Source: Listeria ivanovii subsp. londoniensis
GTDB taxonomy: Bacteria > Bacillota > Bacilli > Lactobacillales > Listeriaceae
Length of the DNA: 64,000 nucleotides
NCBI RefSeq assembly: GCF_000763495.1
Contig: NZ_CP009576.1
Span: forward strand, 1,560,001 to 1,624,000
Direction of reading: 5' to 3'
The notes below the pieces were generated by a model, which saw only the letters and a list, made by a program, of their open reading frames with translations, was not told the origin of the DNA and did not search any database. A program made the position numbers and the translations under genes. This document shows, piece by piece, positions 17,315-28,633 of this stretch; position 1 is the stretch's first letter; every line of letters starts with the position of its first letter.

Positions 17315-18577
17315 ATGGCAAATGCAGAAATTATTGCAGTAGGAACAGAATTATTATTAGGACAAATCGTTAATTCGAACGCCGCTTTTATTTCACAAGA
17401 ATTAGCAGCGGACGGAATTTATGTCTACCATCATACAGTTGTTGGAGATAACCCAGCGCGTCTAAAAGAAGTGATAAAAATTGCTGAAAACCGCAGTGAT
17501 ATTTTAATTTTAACAGGTGGACTTGGACCAACTGAAGATGATATTACGAAACAAATTTTAGCTGAACATTTGCAGAAAAATTTAATAATCGATCCATTTC
17601 ATATGAATAAAATTACCGAATATTTTGCTTCAAGAAGTCGTACGATGACTGAAAACAACAAATTACAAGCAGTTATTATTGAAGGGGCGATTGTTTTAAA
17701 TAATGATTATGGCTTTGCTGCAGGGATGTTTTTACAGCAAAATAACCATACATACATTTTATTACCTGGACCTCCTTCTGAAATGAAACCAATGTTTAGT
17801 CATTACGCAAACCCTTTGCTTGTAAAAGATAATGGAGCGGAAAATATTTTAGAATCTAAAATTATGCGTTTTTTTGGTATTGGTGAATCTCAACTAGCTG
17901 CGGATTTAAATGATCTGATTGTAACACAAGAGAATCCTACTATCGCTACTTATGCTGGAGATAATGAAGTGATTGTGCGTATTACGGCAACAGCCAAAAC
18001 AAAGGAAGAAGCAGCGAATCTAGTCAATGAAACCGAACAAGAAATTCTTCAACGTGATGGCGCTTTTTTATATGGATACGGGGAAGTTACTTTGCCAGAA
18101 TTAGTAACGGCGATGTTGCTAGAGAAAAACATTACCATATCAGCTGCTGAAAGTTTAACGGCCGGTCTTTTTCAAGCTGAAATTGCTCGTTTCCCTGGAA
18201 TTTCGAAAATTTTCAAAGGGGGAATGGTTACTTACAGTGCAGAAGCAAAACAATCTATTTTACAAGTTTCCAAACAAGTAATTGCAGATAAAGGTGTGGT
18301 TAGTTCGGAATGTGCTACTGAGATGGCAGTTAATGTGAGACGGCTTTGCAATACCGATTTGGGTATTAGTTTCACAGGTGTTGCAGGACCAGACAGTTTA
18401 GAAGGCCATCCAGCAGGAACTATTTGGATTGGCTTAAGCATCAAAGGGTACAAAACAGAAGCCTATCAATTTGTTTATGGTCGAGATAGGAATCATAATC
18501 GTCGCCGAGCTGTAAAACAAGGATTTCAACTAATTAAGCAATTTTTAGATACCAATGCTTCATTTTCTTTTAAGTAA
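17315..18577 (+). CDS. cinA: CinA, nicotinamide-nucleotide amidase / competence-damage protein
   Basis: The 420-residue protein has an N-terminal MoaB/MogA-like domain (about 1-170, with GTELLLGQIVNSN and LTGGLGPTEDD) and a C-terminal CinA amidase domain (about 255-415, with AAESLTAG and FTGVAGP). CinA recycles pyridine nucleotides by deamidating NMN; its classical link is to competence and RecA. ATG 17315 has GGGAGATG upstream. It precedes recA, a widely conserved order, but recA has its own promoter. Confidence 0.93.
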   Translation: MANAEIIAVGTELLLGQIVNSNAAFISQELAADGIYVYHHTVVGDNPARLKEVIKIAENRSDILILTGGLGPTEDDITKQILAEHLQKNLIIDPFHMNKITEYFASRSRTMTENNKLQAVIIEGAIVLNNDYGFAAGMFLQQNNHTYILLPGPPSEMKPMFSHYANPLLVKDNGAENILESKIMRFFGIGESQLAADLNDLIVTQENPTIATYAGDNEVIVRITATAKTKEEAANLVNETEQEILQRDGAFLYGYGEVTLPELVTAMLLEKNITISAAESLTAGLFQAEIARFPGISKIFKGGMVTYSAEAKQSILQVSKQVIADKGVVSSECATEMAVNVRRLCNTDLGISFTGVAGPDSLEGHPAGTIWIGLSIKGYKTEAYQFVYGRDRNHNRRRAVKQGFQLIKQFLDTNASFSFK

Positions 18578-18695
18578 AAAAAGAAATTTGGCAGGCAAAA
18601 AGCAAAAAGGACCTATAAAAAAGTATTAGACGCAAGCTTGAAATCCCGCTATAATTAAGGAGAAAGTAACCGGTACTTACACAAAATAAAAAATA

Positions 18696-18709
18696 CGAAT
18701 AAATGTTCG
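18696..18709. promoter_or_regulatory. LexA (SOS) box upstream of recA
   Basis: CGAATAAATGTTCG is a close match to the Gram-positive LexA/DinR box CGAACRNRYGTTCG. It lies 8 bases before the -35 hexamer, so LexA would control recA as expected for the SOS regulon. Confidence 0.8.
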
Positions 18710-18717
18710 CTTTTTAC

Positions 18718-18746
18718 TTGCTAATCACTCTAAAATACGTTATAGT
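18718..18746 (+). promoter_or_regulatory. recA promoter
   Basis: TTGCTA (18718-18723) and TATAGT (18741-18746) are separated by exactly 17 bases. Transcription would start near 18753, giving an 80-base leader. An additional weaker set (TTAGAC, 18 bases, TATAAT at 18650-18655) lies further upstream. Confidence 0.7.
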
Positions 18747-18833
18747 AATTCTAGGAAATACATTCTGACTGTTTTTTTTAGAGAGAAGAAGTAGAGAAAC
18801 AGCTTTTAGGATATTTATGAAGGAGGCAACAAC

Positions 18834-19880
18834 GTGAATGATCGTCAAGCGGCATTAGACCAAGCTTTAAAACAAATTGAAAAACAATTCGGTAAAGGTT
18901 CCATTATGAAATTAGGGGAGCATTCAGACCAAAATATATCTACTATTTCTAGTGGTTCATTAGCATTAGATATTGCTTTAGGAGTCGGCGGATATCCCAG
19001 AGGGCGTATTATTGAAGTATACGGACCCGAAAGTTCTGGTAAGACAACTGTTGCACTACACGCTATTGCAGAAGTACAAGCTCAAGGTGGGACAGCGGCA
19101 TTTATTGATGCAGAACATGCACTCGATCCTGCATATGCCAAAAATCTGGGTGTTAATATTGATGAGTTACTTTTATCTCAACCAGATACAGGAGAACAAG
19201 CATTAGAAATTGCTGAAGCACTAGTAAGAAGTGGCGCGGTTGATATGCTAGTTATTGACTCTGTAGCAGCACTTGTACCACGAGCAGAAATCGAAGGCGA
19301 AATGGGTGATGCACATGTTGGTTTGCAAGCACGATTAATGTCACAAGCTTTACGTAAACTTTCTGGAGCTATCAATAAATCTAAAACTATCGCGATTTTC
19401 ATCAATCAAATTCGTGAAAAAGTGGGTGTTATGTTCGGTAATCCAGAAATCACACCTGGTGGCCGGGCGCTTAAATTCTATTCTACTGTTCGTTTAGAAG
19501 TAAGACGTGCAGAGCAGTTGAAACAAGGTACCGACGTAATGGGTAACAAAACAAAAATTAAAGTAGTAAAAAATAAAGTAGCTCCACCATTTCGTATCGC
19601 GGAAGTAGATATTATGTACGGAGAAGGTATCTCACGTGAAGGCGAACTTGTTGATATGGCCGCAGAAGTAGATGTTATCAATAAGAGTGGTTCATGGTAT
19701 TCTTATAAAGAAGAACGTATCGGTCAAGGTCGTGAAAATGCTAAACAATATTTAAAAGAGCATACTGATATTCGGGACGAAATCTCCAAGCGTGTTCGTG
19801 AAGAATATGAAATAGATGGCAGCAATAAAGAACCATTAGCAGAAACAGAAGAAACATTAAGCTTACTTGATGACGAATAA
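18834..19880 (+). CDS. recA: RecA recombinase
   Basis: RecA forms filaments on single-stranded DNA, carries out strand exchange and stimulates LexA cleavage. The 348-residue protein shows Walker A GPESSGKT (residues 64-71), the VIDSVAAL Walker B region, DNA-binding loop L1 around GEMGDAHVG, and the acidic C-terminal tail. GTG 18834 is the start, preceded by AAGGAGG. A LexA box and a good promoter lie upstream, and a terminator follows. No intein or other interruption is present. Confidence 0.98.
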   Translation: MNDRQAALDQALKQIEKQFGKGSIMKLGEHSDQNISTISSGSLALDIALGVGGYPRGRIIEVYGPESSGKTTVALHAIAEVQAQGGTAAFIDAEHALDPAYAKNLGVNIDELLLSQPDTGEQALEIAEALVRSGAVDMLVIDSVAALVPRAEIEGEMGDAHVGLQARLMSQALRKLSGAINKSKTIAIFINQIREKVGVMFGNPEITPGGRALKFYSTVRLEVRRAEQLKQGTDVMGNKTKIKVVKNKVAPPFRIAEVDIMYGEGISREGELVDMAAEVDVINKSGSWYSYKEERIGQGRENAKQYLKEHTDIRDEISKRVREEYEIDGSNKEPLAETEETLSLLDDE

Positions 19881-19888
19881 TTAACCTG

Positions 19889-19930
19889 AAATACGTGTTA
19901 GGAAATTCACTTCCTGGCACGTATTTTTTA
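19889..19930 (+). terminator. Terminator after recA
   Basis: AATACGTGTTAGGAA and TTCCTGGCACGTATT pair with few mismatches and are followed by a T run. Confidence 0.8.
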
Positions 19931-19978
19931 CTATTTTAAAAAAACTATGGAAAATAAGCTGTCATTTCATTCCTTTTC

Positions 19979-20007
19979 TTGACATTGTAAGCTTTGACCT
20001 ATAAAAT
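19979..20007 (+). promoter_or_regulatory. rny promoter
   Basis: TTGACA (19979-19984), a 17-base spacer and TAAAAT (20002-20007) make a near-consensus sigma-A promoter. It implies a long leader of about 165 bases before the rny start. Confidence 0.75.
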
Positions 20008-20180
20008 TAAGTTGTATATTTTATATTGCTGGGAGACAAGGGAGATGTTTTTCCTTTGAAAATCGGCTTCAACTGAATGGGGAGATTAGCACTCGGTTGT
20101 TGATGAAAAATACGCATGTGCCAGAATTATGGCCACCGACATAACAATAACGAAAATTGAATAGCAAAGGAGGTGTAAGG

Positions 20181-21743
20181 ATGACAATCGCAATCACGAT
20201 CATCTCCAGTTTGCTTTTCTTAATCGTCGGTCTAGTTGTTGGTTCTCTAATTTTTAAATCTAGTACAGAGAAAAAACTGGCTGCTGCAAGGGGGACTGCG
20301 GAATTAATTGTAGAAGATGCAAAGAAAGAAGCAGAAACTACAAAAAAAGAAGCATTGCTTGAAGCGAAGGAAGAGAATCATAGGTTACGTACTGAAATCG
20401 AAAATGAACTTCGTGGGCGAAGAACAGAGACACAAAAAGCAGAAAATCGCTTATTGCAAAGGGAGGAAAACCTCGACCGTAAAGATACTTCTTTAAGTAA
20501 ACGAGAAGCTACACTTGAAAGAAAAGAGGAGAGTATCAGTAAACGTCAACAACAAATTGAAGAGAAAGAAAGCAAACTAGCTGAGATGATTCAAGCGGAG
20601 CAGACAGAACTTGAAAGAATTTCTGCACTGAGCAAAGAAGAAGCGAAATCAATCATCCTTAACCAGGTAGAAGATGAATTAACACATGATACAGCAATCA
20701 TGGTGAAAGAATCGGAAAACCGGGCGAAGGAAGAGTCGGATAAAAAAGCAAAGAATATTCTCTCACTAGCTATCCAGCGTTGTGCAGCTGATCATGTGGC
20801 AGAAACAACGGTATCTGTTGTTACCTTACCAAATGATGAGATGAAAGGACGGATTATCGGACGTGAAGGCCGTAATATCCGCACGCTAGAAACGCTAACA
20901 GGAATCGATTTGATAATTGATGATACACCGGAAGCAGTAATACTTTCCGGATTTGATCCAATTCGACGAGAAATCGCTAGAATCGCCTTAGAAAAACTTG
21001 TTCAAGATGGAAGAATCCATCCAGCTCGCATTGAAGAAATGGTGGATAAAGCCCGTAAAGAGGTGGACGAACACATTCGCGAAGTTGGTGAACAAGCAAC
21101 ATTTGAAGTGGGAATTCATTCCATTCATCCTGATTTAATAAAAATTCTTGGCCGCTTGCGTTACCGTACTAGTTACGGACAAAACGTTCTTAACCACTCG
21201 CTCGAAGTTTCGAAACTTGCTGGAATTTTAGCAGGGGAGCTCGGGGAAGATGTGACGCTTGCTAAACGGGCCGGACTACTTCATGATATTGGTAAAGCAA
21301 TTGACCATGAAATTGAAGGAAGTCATGTAGAAATTGGCGTGGAACTTGCAACTAAATACAAAGAAAATGATGTAGTAATCAACAGTATTGCTTCTCATCA
21401 TGGAGATACAGAGGCTACTTCTGTTATCGCTGTATTGGTGGCTGCAGCAGATGCGCTTTCTGCCGCAAGACCAGGAGCTCGTAGTGAAACGCTAGAAAAC
21501 TATATTCGTCGTTTAGAGAAACTAGAAGAAATTTCTGAGTCTTACGATGGTGTAGAAAAATCTTATGCTATTCAAGCAGGACGTGAAGTACGTATCATTG
21601 TTGAGCCAGATGCTATCGATGATCTTGCTTCTTACCGACTTGCTCGCGACATAAGAAAACGAATTGAAGAGGAATTAGATTATCCGGGCCATATTAAAGT
21701 GACCGTCATTCGTGAAACAAGAGCAGTAGAATATGCTAAATAA
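20181..21743 (+). CDS. rny: Ribonuclease Y
   Basis: RNase Y is a membrane-bound endoribonuclease that starts mRNA decay in Firmicutes. The 520-residue protein has an N-terminal membrane helix (about 1-25), a long coiled coil (about 30-200, rich in E, K and R), a KH RNA-binding domain with GREGRNIR (near residue 230) and an HD catalytic domain with [12 protein letters not shown] (near 370). The length equals that of the B. subtilis enzyme. ATG 20181 is preceded by AAGGAGGTG. The gene has its own strong promoter and an unusually long leader. Confidence 0.97.
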   Translation: MTIAITIISSLLFLIVGLVVGSLIFKSSTEKKLAAARGTAELIVEDAKKEAETTKKEALLEAKEENHRLRTEIENELRGRRTETQKAENRLLQREENLDRKDTSLSKREATLERKEESISKRQQQIEEKESKLAEMIQAEQTELERISALSKEEAKSIILNQVEDELTHDTAIMVKESENRAKEESDKKAKNILSLAIQRCAADHVAETTVSVVTLPNDEMKGRIIGREGRNIRTLETLTGIDLIIDDTPEAVILSGFDPIRREIARIALEKLVQDGRIHPARIEEMVDKARKEVDEHIREVGEQATFEVGIHSIHPDLIKILGRLRYRTSYGQNVLNHSLEVSKLAGILAGELGEDVTLAKRAGLLHDIGKAIDHEIEGSHVEIGVELATKYKENDVVINSIASHHGDTEATSVIAVLVAAADALSAARPGARSETLENYIRRLEKLEEISESYDGVEKSYAIQAGREVRIIVEPDAIDDLASYRLARDIRKRIEEELDYPGHIKVTVIRETRAVEYAK

Positions 21744-21745
21744 AA

Positions 21746-21790
21746 ATGAGAGATGCATCGCAAATTTATTTTGTGGTGTATCTTTTTTTA
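21746..21790 (+). terminator. Terminator after rny
   Basis: An imperfect hairpin pairs AGATGCATCGCAAA with TTTTGTGGTGTATCT, followed by a T run. Confidence 0.65.
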
Positions 21791-21856
21791 ATCGGTTGCC
21801 TACCATGAATAAGAACGGTATAATCAAAAGATAACGTTTAAAGGGAGGCGGATTTT

Positions 21857-22354
21857 TTGAGTGAGTGGGAAATTTTGCCGATGCTACGAGAGCACTATTC
21901 AGCAGTAGCAGCAATTCATCAAGAAGGTATTGATACAGGTAATGCTACTTTTCAAGAAAAAACACTAACTTTAGGTGAGTGGAATCAAAAATATTTAACA
22001 ATAGGCAGGTTGGTAGTTATTTTAAATGGACAAGTAGTTGGCTGGGCAGCATTACTCCCATTTTCTAGTATGAATGCATATAGGGGTGTTGCAGAGCTAA
22101 GTATATACATAGCAAAGAGCGCTCGAGGAAAAGGCATTGGAAAAGCTTTAATGCAAGCAATAATTCAAACAAGTGAAGAAAATGGCTTCTGGACACTCCA
22201 ATCACTAATTTTCCCTGAGAATAAAGCTAGCATCGCACTTCATCACACATTTGGTTTCCGAACACTATGTATCCATGAAAAATTAGGTGAAATGAACGGA
22301 ACTTTTCGTGATGTTGCCTTATTAGAACGAAGAAGTAATAGAAACGGAGAATAG
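21857..22354 (+). CDS. GNAT-family N-acetyltransferase (phosphinothricin acetyltransferase-like)
   Basis: The 165-residue protein is a GNAT acetyltransferase. The N-terminal sequence (AAIHQEGIDTGNATF) and the acetyl-CoA motif ARGKGIGKAL near residue 93-102 resemble the Pat/YncA group, which acetylates phosphinothricin, methionine sulfoximine or related amino acids. The native substrate is not known. The start is TTG 21857 with GGGAGGCGG upstream. It runs directly into ymdB with a 4-base gap, so the two share a transcript. Confidence 0.85.
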   Translation: MSEWEILPMLREHYSAVAAIHQEGIDTGNATFQEKTLTLGEWNQKYLTIGRLVVILNGQVVGWAALLPFSSMNAYRGVAELSIYIAKSARGKGIGKALMQAIIQTSEENGFWTLQSLIFPENKASIALHHTFGFRTLCIHEKLGEMNGTFRDVALLERRSNRNGE

Positions 22355-22358
22355 AGAA

Positions 22359-23162
22359 ATGAAATTATTATTTATAGGTGATGTTGTTGGCTCCATTGGT
22401 CGCGACGCCGTAACAGAATATTTACCACAATTAAAGAAAAAATATAAACCAACCATTACTGTAATCAATGGTGAAAATGCGGCAAGTGGTCGAGGTATTA
22501 CGGAAAAAATTTACAAAGATTTTTTAGAGCTTGGTGCGAATGCAGTAACACTTGGTAACCATACCTGGGATAACCGTGATATTTTTGAATTTATCGATGA
22601 TGCGAAATATCTTGTTCGTCCAGCGAACTTTCCTGATGATACAACACCTGGTACTGGAATGGTATTTGTAAAAAGTAATCAGCATGAGATTGCTGTTATT
22701 AATATGCAAGGCCGTACTTTTCTAGCAGACTTAGATGACCCCTTCCGCAAAATGGACGAATTAGTGGAAGAAGCTAAAAAACGAACAAATATCATTTTTG
22801 TTGATTTTCATGCTGAAACGACAAGCGAAAAGGAAGCGATGGGCTGGTATTTAGATGGACGAGTGACCGCTGTTGTTGGGACACACACCCATGTACAAAC
22901 ATCAGATAATCGGATTTTGCCGGAAGGGACTGCTTATCTTACAGATACTGGAATGACTGGACCATATGATGCGATACTTGGAATGGAAAAAGAAGCCGTT
23001 ATCCGTCGTTTTAAAACGGCTCTTCCAACTAGATTTGAGGTACCAAAAACTGGTCGTGCAGTCTTATCAGGATGTTTGATTACACTTGATGAAACAACTG
23101 GGAAAGCGCAAAAAATCGATCGAATACTCATCAATGAAGACCACCCATTTTCCTTTGATTAA
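22359..23162 (+). CDS. ymdB: YmdB metallophosphoesterase (2',3'-cyclic nucleotide phosphodiesterase)
   Basis: The 267-residue protein is of the YmdB calcineurin-like family, which hydrolyses 2',3'-cyclic nucleotides and affects biofilm decisions in Bacillus. Metal-ligand motifs are visible: GDVVGSIGR (residues 6-14), NGENAASGRG, GNHTWDNRD and the C-terminal GTHTHVQTSD. Length is normal. It sits between the acetyltransferase gene and ricA; the rny-ymdB neighbourhood is conserved in Firmicutes. Confidence 0.92.
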   Translation: MKLLFIGDVVGSIGRDAVTEYLPQLKKKYKPTITVINGENAASGRGITEKIYKDFLELGANAVTLGNHTWDNRDIFEFIDDAKYLVRPANFPDDTTPGTGMVFVKSNQHEIAVINMQGRTFLADLDDPFRKMDELVEEAKKRTNIIFVDFHAETTSEKEAMGWYLDGRVTAVVGTHTHVQTSDNRILPEGTAYLTDTGMTGPYDAILGMEKEAVIRRFKTALPTRFEVPKTGRAVLSGCLITLDETTGKAQKIDRILINEDHPFSFD

Positions 23163-23178
23163 GAATGGAGATGAAATT

Positions 23179-23541
23179 GTGACTGTTTCAAAAGAAGAAA
23201 TAATGAAAAAAGCAATGGAACTTCGTGACGCATTAGAACAAACGGAAGAAGTATCTTTTTACCGGTTAGCAGAAGAACGAATTAATGCTAACTCCAAAGT
23301 AGCGACAAAAGTTTCTAAAATAAAAGCACTACAAAAAGAAGTAGTCAATCTAGAACATTATCAAAAAATAGAAGCGATGAGACAAACGGAAAATCAAATT
23401 GATAATGTTAGAGCTGATATTGACTCATTACCAATTGTAACGGAATTTAGACGCGCACAAGAAGATGCTAATGATCTGCTACAATCTATCACTTCAGAGA
23501 TAACTACCAAAGTAACAGAAGAACTAGAAAAAGATAATTAA
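23179..23541 (+). CDS. ricA: RicA/YmcA-like regulator, short and cysteine-free
   Basis: This helical protein of the YmcA/YlbF family is part of the RicA-RicF-RicT complex, which controls RNA maturation through RNase Y. The 120-residue protein matches the family in SKEEIMKKAMELRDALEQTEE and its long helices. GTG 23179 is chosen because GGAG lies 8 bases before it. It contains no cysteine at all. In B. subtilis the complex carries iron-sulfur clusters with ligands near the subunit C-termini, and the B. subtilis subunit is longer, so the Listeria subunit probably contributes no ligand. It is followed by a terminator. Confidence 0.82.
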   Translation: MTVSKEEIMKKAMELRDALEQTEEVSFYRLAEERINANSKVATKVSKIKALQKEVVNLEHYQKIEAMRQTENQIDNVRADIDSLPIVTEFRRAQEDANDLLQSITSEITTKVTEELEKDN

Positions 23542-23544
23542 TCC

Positions 23545-23580
23545 TTTAAAACTGTCGAATTACTGGCAGTTTTTTCTTTT
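23545..23580 (+). terminator. Terminator after ricA
   Basis: AAAACTG and CAGTTTT arms enclose a loop of about 14 bases and are followed by a T run. Confidence 0.65.
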
Positions 23581-23650
23581 TGGCTTCACAGAAAAATAAA
23601 ACTTTATGCTATAATGGAAGGATGAAAATGAAGTAAGGGATGATGAGATA

Positions 23651-26233
23651 ATGACAGAATATACACCAATGATTAAGCAATACTTGGAAATCAAAGACAA
23701 ATATCAAGATGCTTTCTTATTTTTCCGTCTGGGAGATTTTTATGAAATGTTCTTTGAGGATGCACTAAATGCTTCTCAAATTTTAGAAATTACACTTACT
23801 GGTCGTGAGGGTGGAACGAAAGAGAAAATCCCGATGTGCGGAGTTCCATATCATTCAGCGAGTGGGTATATTGATACCTTGATTGAAAAAGGATATAAAG
23901 TCGCTATTTGTGAACAAGTAGAAGATCCAAAAACAACAAAAGGCATGGTAAAACGAGAAGTGGTTCAATTAATTTCACCTGGAACTGTGATGGACGAACG
24001 GGGTCTTAAAGCAAAAGAAAACAACTATATTGCAGCACTTTACTGTTTTGAAGGAAAAGAATATGGTTTTGCTTACTCTGACCTATCTACCGGAGAGCTA
24101 AAATCCACAATTATCGATGCGAGTGAAGATCGCCTAATTAATGAGCTAACGACGCTTTCAACAAGAGAGTTAGTCGTATCATCAACTGAAAAAGAAGTAC
24201 TTTCAAATGTAATGAAAGAGCAACTAGGTCTCACTTTTTCTATTCATGAAGAAAATGCGATTCCCACCGAAAACGAAAAGTTAGTTACTCGCCATATGTC
24301 TTTATCAGAAAAGCTGGCAATTGGTAAATTACTACATTATTTAAAAGAGACACAGAAACGAGATCTTGGTCATTTGCAACAAGCTGTCCACTATGAAACA
24401 AGTAGTTATATGAAAATGGATTATTATTCAAAACGCAACTTAGAACTAGCGGAGTCCATTCGTGGCAAAGGACGTCAAGGGACACTGCTTTGGCTACTTG
24501 ATAATACGCAAACGGCGATGGGTGGTCGGATGTTAAAACAATGGATAGATCGACCGCTAATTGATCGTAAAAAAATTATCGAACGTCAAAACGATGTCAG
24601 TGAACTTATGGCTCATTTTTTCGAACGCTTAGAACTAGTAGAAAACTTAAAAAATGTATATGACCTAGAACGTCTTGCTGGTAGGGTTGCATATGGTAAT
24701 GTTAATGCACGCGACTTGATTCAGCTGCGGAATTCGTTATATCAAATCCCACGCATTCGCGCAACACTACTTTCAATGAATACACCTAGTTTAACTGAGC
24801 TAGCAAATCAACTAGACCCATGCGAAGAATTGACTGAAAAACTAGAAGAAGCGATTATGGACTCTGCTCCAATTTCGATTCGCGAAGGCGGTATTATAAA
24901 GGACGGGTATAACAGTCAATTAGATACTTATCGTGATGCAAGCAGGAATGGCAAAACATGGATTGCTGAATTAGAACGGAAAGAGCGGGAATTGACAGGC
25001 ATTAAAACGATGAAGGTGGGTTTTAATCGCGTTTTTGGTTATTACATTGAAGTTACCCGAGCGAATACGCATTTGCTTCCAGAAGGCCGATATGAGCGCA
25101 AACAGACCCTAACTAATGCCGAACGTTATATTACTCCAGAATTAAAAGAGAAAGAAAAACTAATTTTAGATGCGGAAGAGAAAAGCATGGAATTAGAATA
25201 TCAATTGTTCACGGAAGTCCGAGAAACTGTAAAAGACTACATCGACCGCCTTCAAAAACTAGCAAAATCTGTTAGCGAAATTGATTGTTTACAAAGTTTT
25301 GCAGATGTTAGTGAGAAAAATCATTTTATTCGTCCAACACTTAGCGAGGATGGGTCACTCCATGTGAAACAAGGTCGTCATCCAGTCGTAGAAAAAGTGA
25401 TGGGCGCACAAAGCTATGTAGCCAATGATTGCGATTTAGACGAAAATAGAGAAATATTATTAATTACTGGTCCGAATATGTCCGGTAAAAGTACGTATAT
25501 GCGTCAAGTTGCATTGATGGCAATTTGTGCACAAGTAGGTTGTTTTGTACCTGCAGAAGAAGCAATTTTACCGATTTTCGACCAAATTTTTACAAGGATT
25601 GGCGCAGCTGATGATTTAATCGCCGGCCAAAGTACTTTTATGGTAGAGATGTTAGAAGCCCGGAATGCCATTGTTCATGCTACTAAGGATAGTTTAATTT
25701 TATTTGACGAAATTGGTCGCGGAACCGCTACTTATGATGGAATGGCATTAGCACAAGCAATTATTGAATATATTCATGAAAATGTACATGCCAAAACGTT
25801 ATTTTCAACCCATTATCATGAATTGACTGACTTAGAAAAAGAGCTACGCGGTTTGCAAAATATCCATGTGAGTGCTGTAGAAGAAAATGGCAAGGTTGTT
25901 TTCCTTCATAAAATCAAAGAAGGACCAGCTGATAAAAGCTACGGGATTCATGTTGCTGAATTAGCCGAATTACCAAAATCGTTAATTGAACGCGCCAGCC
26001 GGATTCTCGAACAGCTTGAAAATGACGATAAAAAAATCATTATTTCCAGTGAAATGCAACCTGAAGAAATTCATGAGGAAATACAACTTTCGATGTTCCC
26101 AGTAGAGCCAGAGAGAAAAACATCTTCCAAAGAAGCGAAATTAATCAAAGAAATTGCTGCGCTAAATATTATGCAAATGACTCCAATGGATGCAATGAAT
26201 AAATTATATGAACTACAAAGTAAAACGCATTAA
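23651..26233 (+). CDS. mutS: DNA mismatch repair protein MutS
   Basis: MutS recognises mismatches and small loops. The 860-residue protein has the mismatch-reading motif GDFYEMF (about residues 33-39; the F and E contact the mispair), the clamp and lever domains, and the ATPase with Walker [10 protein letters not shown] (about 608-616), [12 protein letters not shown] and STHYHEL. ATG 23651 starts it; TATAAT at 23610-23615 may be its -10. mutL follows after 22 bases, an operon. Confidence 0.97.
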   Translation: MTEYTPMIKQYLEIKDKYQDAFLFFRLGDFYEMFFEDALNASQILEITLTGREGGTKEKIPMCGVPYHSASGYIDTLIEKGYKVAICEQVEDPKTTKGMVKREVVQLISPGTVMDERGLKAKENNYIAALYCFEGKEYGFAYSDLSTGELKSTIIDASEDRLINELTTLSTRELVVSSTEKEVLSNVMKEQLGLTFSIHEENAIPTENEKLVTRHMSLSEKLAIGKLLHYLKETQKRDLGHLQQAVHYETSSYMKMDYYSKRNLELAESIRGKGRQGTLLWLLDNTQTAMGGRMLKQWIDRPLIDRKKIIERQNDVSELMAHFFERLELVENLKNVYDLERLAGRVAYGNVNARDLIQLRNSLYQIPRIRATLLSMNTPSLTELANQLDPCEELTEKLEEAIMDSAPISIREGGIIKDGYNSQLDTYRDASRNGKTWIAELERKERELTGIKTMKVGFNRVFGYYIEVTRANTHLLPEGRYERKQTLTNAERYITPELKEKEKLILDAEEKSMELEYQLFTEVRETVKDYIDRLQKLAKSVSEIDCLQSFADVSEKNHFIRPTLSEDGSLHVKQGRHPVVEKVMGAQSYVANDCDLDENREILLITGPNMSGKSTYMRQVALMAICAQVGCFVPAEEAILPIFDQIFTRIGAADDLIAGQSTFMVEMLEARNAIVHATKDSLILFDEIGRGTATYDGMALAQAIIEYIHENVHAKTLFSTHYHELTDLEKELRGLQNIHVSAVEENGKVVFLHKIKEGPADKSYGIHVAELAELPKSLIERASRILEQLENDDKKIIISSEMQPEEIHEEIQLSMFPVEPERKTSSKEAKLIKEIAALNIMQMTPMDAMNKLYELQSKTH

Positions 26234-26255
26234 AAAGAGAAAGGCGGGGCTCTAA

Positions 26256-28067
26256 ATGGCTAAACATATCGTAGAATTAACGGATGCTTTATCTAATAAA
26301 ATAGCTGCTGGAGAAGTAGTAGAACGACCTGCGTCTGTTGTAAAAGAGCTGGTAGAGAATGCGATTGATGCCGGTAGTACGGTAATTGATATCCTAGTAG
26401 AAGAAGCAGGATTAAATAAAATTACTATCATTGATAATGGGAGTGGGATTGAAGAAGAGGATGTCGCTACAGCTTTTCTTCGTCATGCAACAAGCAAAAT
26501 TAAAAATGAAGCAGACTTATTTCGTGTCCATACTTTAGGCTTTCGTGGGGAGGCGCTTCCAAGTATTGCTTCCGTATCACATTTATCCATGGAAACATCT
26601 ACTGGTGAATCCAAAGGTACAAGCATTTCACTAGAAGGCGGGAAAATCATCGAACAAAAAAGTGGACATGCAAGAAAAGGGACGCAAATTGAAGTATCAC
26701 AGCTATTCTTTAATACACCAGCCCGCTTAAAATACTTAAAAAGTTTACCGACTGAACTTGGAAACATCACAGACATTTTAAATCGCTTAGCTTTAGCTCA
26801 TCCAGACATTAGCTTCCGTTTTTCACATAACGGCAAATCGATATTACAATCGAATGGTAACGGAGATTTAAGACAAGTTATTGCAGCAATTTATGGTGTT
26901 TCGATTGCCAGAAAGTCCATTCCTGTAGAAGCAGAGTCGCTTGATTTTAAAATATCAGGCTATGCAGTTTTACCAGAAGTAAATCGCTCTAACCGAAATT
27001 ATATATCGACAATTATTAATGGTCGCTTTATTAAAAATTTTGCCTTAGTAAAAGCAATTCAAGAAGGCTACCATACACTTCTACCAATTGGCCGTTTTCC
27101 AATTATTGTTCTTCAAATTGAAATGGATCCTATTATTGTAGACGTAAATGTCCATCCAGCAAAATTAGAAGTTCGTTTAAGCAAAGAAAAAGAACTGGGG
27201 CAACTAATTAGTCAAATGATTAAACAAGCTTTCCATGAATTGCAACTTATTCCAGATGGAGAGGTATCAAAAAAACAGAAAGAACTTCAAAAATCAGAAC
27301 AAATTCAGATGTCATTTGAAGAGAATAAACCGAAAGAGGAATCACCGACACTATTCTCTAAACCAAATATTCCAGAATATATTCCTTCAGATGATGATGC
27401 TCCAATCGAAACGGATTTCATTTTAGAATCAGCTCCAGTTTATTCACCCGAAGAAGAAATAGAGCATCCAGAAACACCAAAAGAACGCATCCCCAAAATG
27501 TATCCTATTGGTCAAATGCATGCTACCTATATCTTTGCTCAAAATGAAAATGGTTTATATATTATCGACCAGCACGCAGCACAAGAACGAATTAAATATG
27601 AATTTTATCGCGAGAAAATTGGTGAAGTAAGTCGCGAACTGCAAGAGTTACTTGTACCAATTGTATTAGAGTTTCCAGCAGATGAATATGTTCGTCTAGA
27701 AGAGCAAAAGGCAAAACTAGAAGAAGTGGGAGTATTTTTAGAAAGCTTCGGCCAAAACAGCTACATTATTCGTGCGCACCCAACGTGGTTTCCGAAAGGC
27801 CAAGAAGAGGAAACGCTTCGAGAAATTATTGACGAAGCTTTAACTTCTCCAAGCATTAGTATTCACAAGCTCAGAGAAGATACGGCAATAATGATGAGCT
27901 GCAAAAAATCGATCAAAGCAAACCATTATTTAACAATGAAAGACATGGAAGCTTTACTGGATACGTTAAGAGAAGCTAGTGATCCATTTACTTGCCCACA
28001 TGGTCGTCCTGTCATTATTCAATACTCCACCTACGAACTTGAAAAAATGTTTAAACGTGTTATGTAA
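26256..28067 (+). CDS. mutL: DNA mismatch repair protein MutL
   Basis: MutL couples MutS to strand incision. The 603-residue protein has the GHKL ATPase motifs ENAIDAG, DNGSGI and GFRGEAL in its N-terminal third, a variable linker (about 340-410), and a C-terminal domain with [12 protein letters not shown]. The last matches the endonuclease motif DQHA-x2-E-x4-E of MutL proteins that nick DNA themselves, which fits a genome without MutH. A ribosome site AAGGCGGGG precedes ATG 26256. Confidence 0.97.
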   Translation: MAKHIVELTDALSNKIAAGEVVERPASVVKELVENAIDAGSTVIDILVEEAGLNKITIIDNGSGIEEEDVATAFLRHATSKIKNEADLFRVHTLGFRGEALPSIASVSHLSMETSTGESKGTSISLEGGKIIEQKSGHARKGTQIEVSQLFFNTPARLKYLKSLPTELGNITDILNRLALAHPDISFRFSHNGKSILQSNGNGDLRQVIAAIYGVSIARKSIPVEAESLDFKISGYAVLPEVNRSNRNYISTIINGRFIKNFALVKAIQEGYHTLLPIGRFPIIVLQIEMDPIIVDVNVHPAKLEVRLSKEKELGQLISQMIKQAFHELQLIPDGEVSKKQKELQKSEQIQMSFEENKPKEESPTLFSKPNIPEYIPSDDDAPIETDFILESAPVYSPEEEIEHPETPKERIPKMYPIGQMHATYIFAQNENGLYIIDQHAAQERIKYEFYREKIGEVSRELQELLVPIVLEFPADEYVRLEEQKAKLEEVGVFLESFGQNSYIIRAHPTWFPKGQEEETLREIIDEALTSPSISIHKLREDTAIMMSCKKSIKANHYLTMKDMEALLDTLREASDPFTCPHGRPVIIQYSTYELEKMFKRVM

Positions 28068-28084
28068 AAGAGGAGGTATTATCA

Positions 28085-28633
28085 TTGGCTTTACCATTTT
28101 CCAGTCAAACAATCATCCCAGCAGCGCATAACCAAAAAGATATGGAGAAAATATTAGAATTAGACAGTACGTATATGGTTATGTTAGAAACGCATGTAGC
28201 TCAATTAAAAGCATTAGTTAAATTTGCCCAAGCAGGCGGAAAAAAAGTATTGCTACATGCCGATTTAGTCAATGGACTAAAAAATGATGAATACGCGATT
28301 GATTTTTTATGCAAAGAAATTTGTCCAGATGGTATCATTTCAACTAGAGGTAATGCTATTATCAAAGCTAAGCAACATAAAATGCTCGCCATTCAACGTT
28401 TATTTATGATTGATTCTAGTGCCTATAACAAGGGTGTCGCGCTTATTCAAAAAGTACAACCAGATTGTATCGAACTATTGCCAGGCATTATCCCGGAGCA
28501 AGTGCAAAAAATGACAGAGAAATTGCATATACCTGTTATTGCAGGTGGTTTAATAGAAACAACCAATCAAATTGACCGAGTGCTAGCTAGTGGAGCAATA
28601 GCTGTAACAACGTCGAACAAATACTTATGGTGA
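28085..28633 (+). CDS. glpP: GlpP-family glycerol-3-phosphate-responsive antiterminator
   Basis: The 182-residue protein belongs to the GlpP family, TIM-barrel RNA-binding regulators that let transcription pass terminators of glycerol genes when glycerol-3-phosphate is present. The sequence from LPFSSQTIIPAAHNQKDMEK to VIAGGLIETTNQID is typical. The start is TTG 28085 with GAGGAGG upstream. It lies 17 bases after mutL, so it is probably the last gene of the mutSL operon. No glp genes are in this window, so its targets are elsewhere. Confidence 0.88.
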   Translation: MALPFSSQTIIPAAHNQKDMEKILELDSTYMVMLETHVAQLKALVKFAQAGGKKVLLHADLVNGLKNDEYAIDFLCKEICPDGIISTRGNAIIKAKQHKMLAIQRLFMIDSSAYNKGVALIQKVQPDCIELLPGIIPEQVQKMTEKLHIPVIAGGLIETTNQIDRVLASGAIAVTTSNKYLW

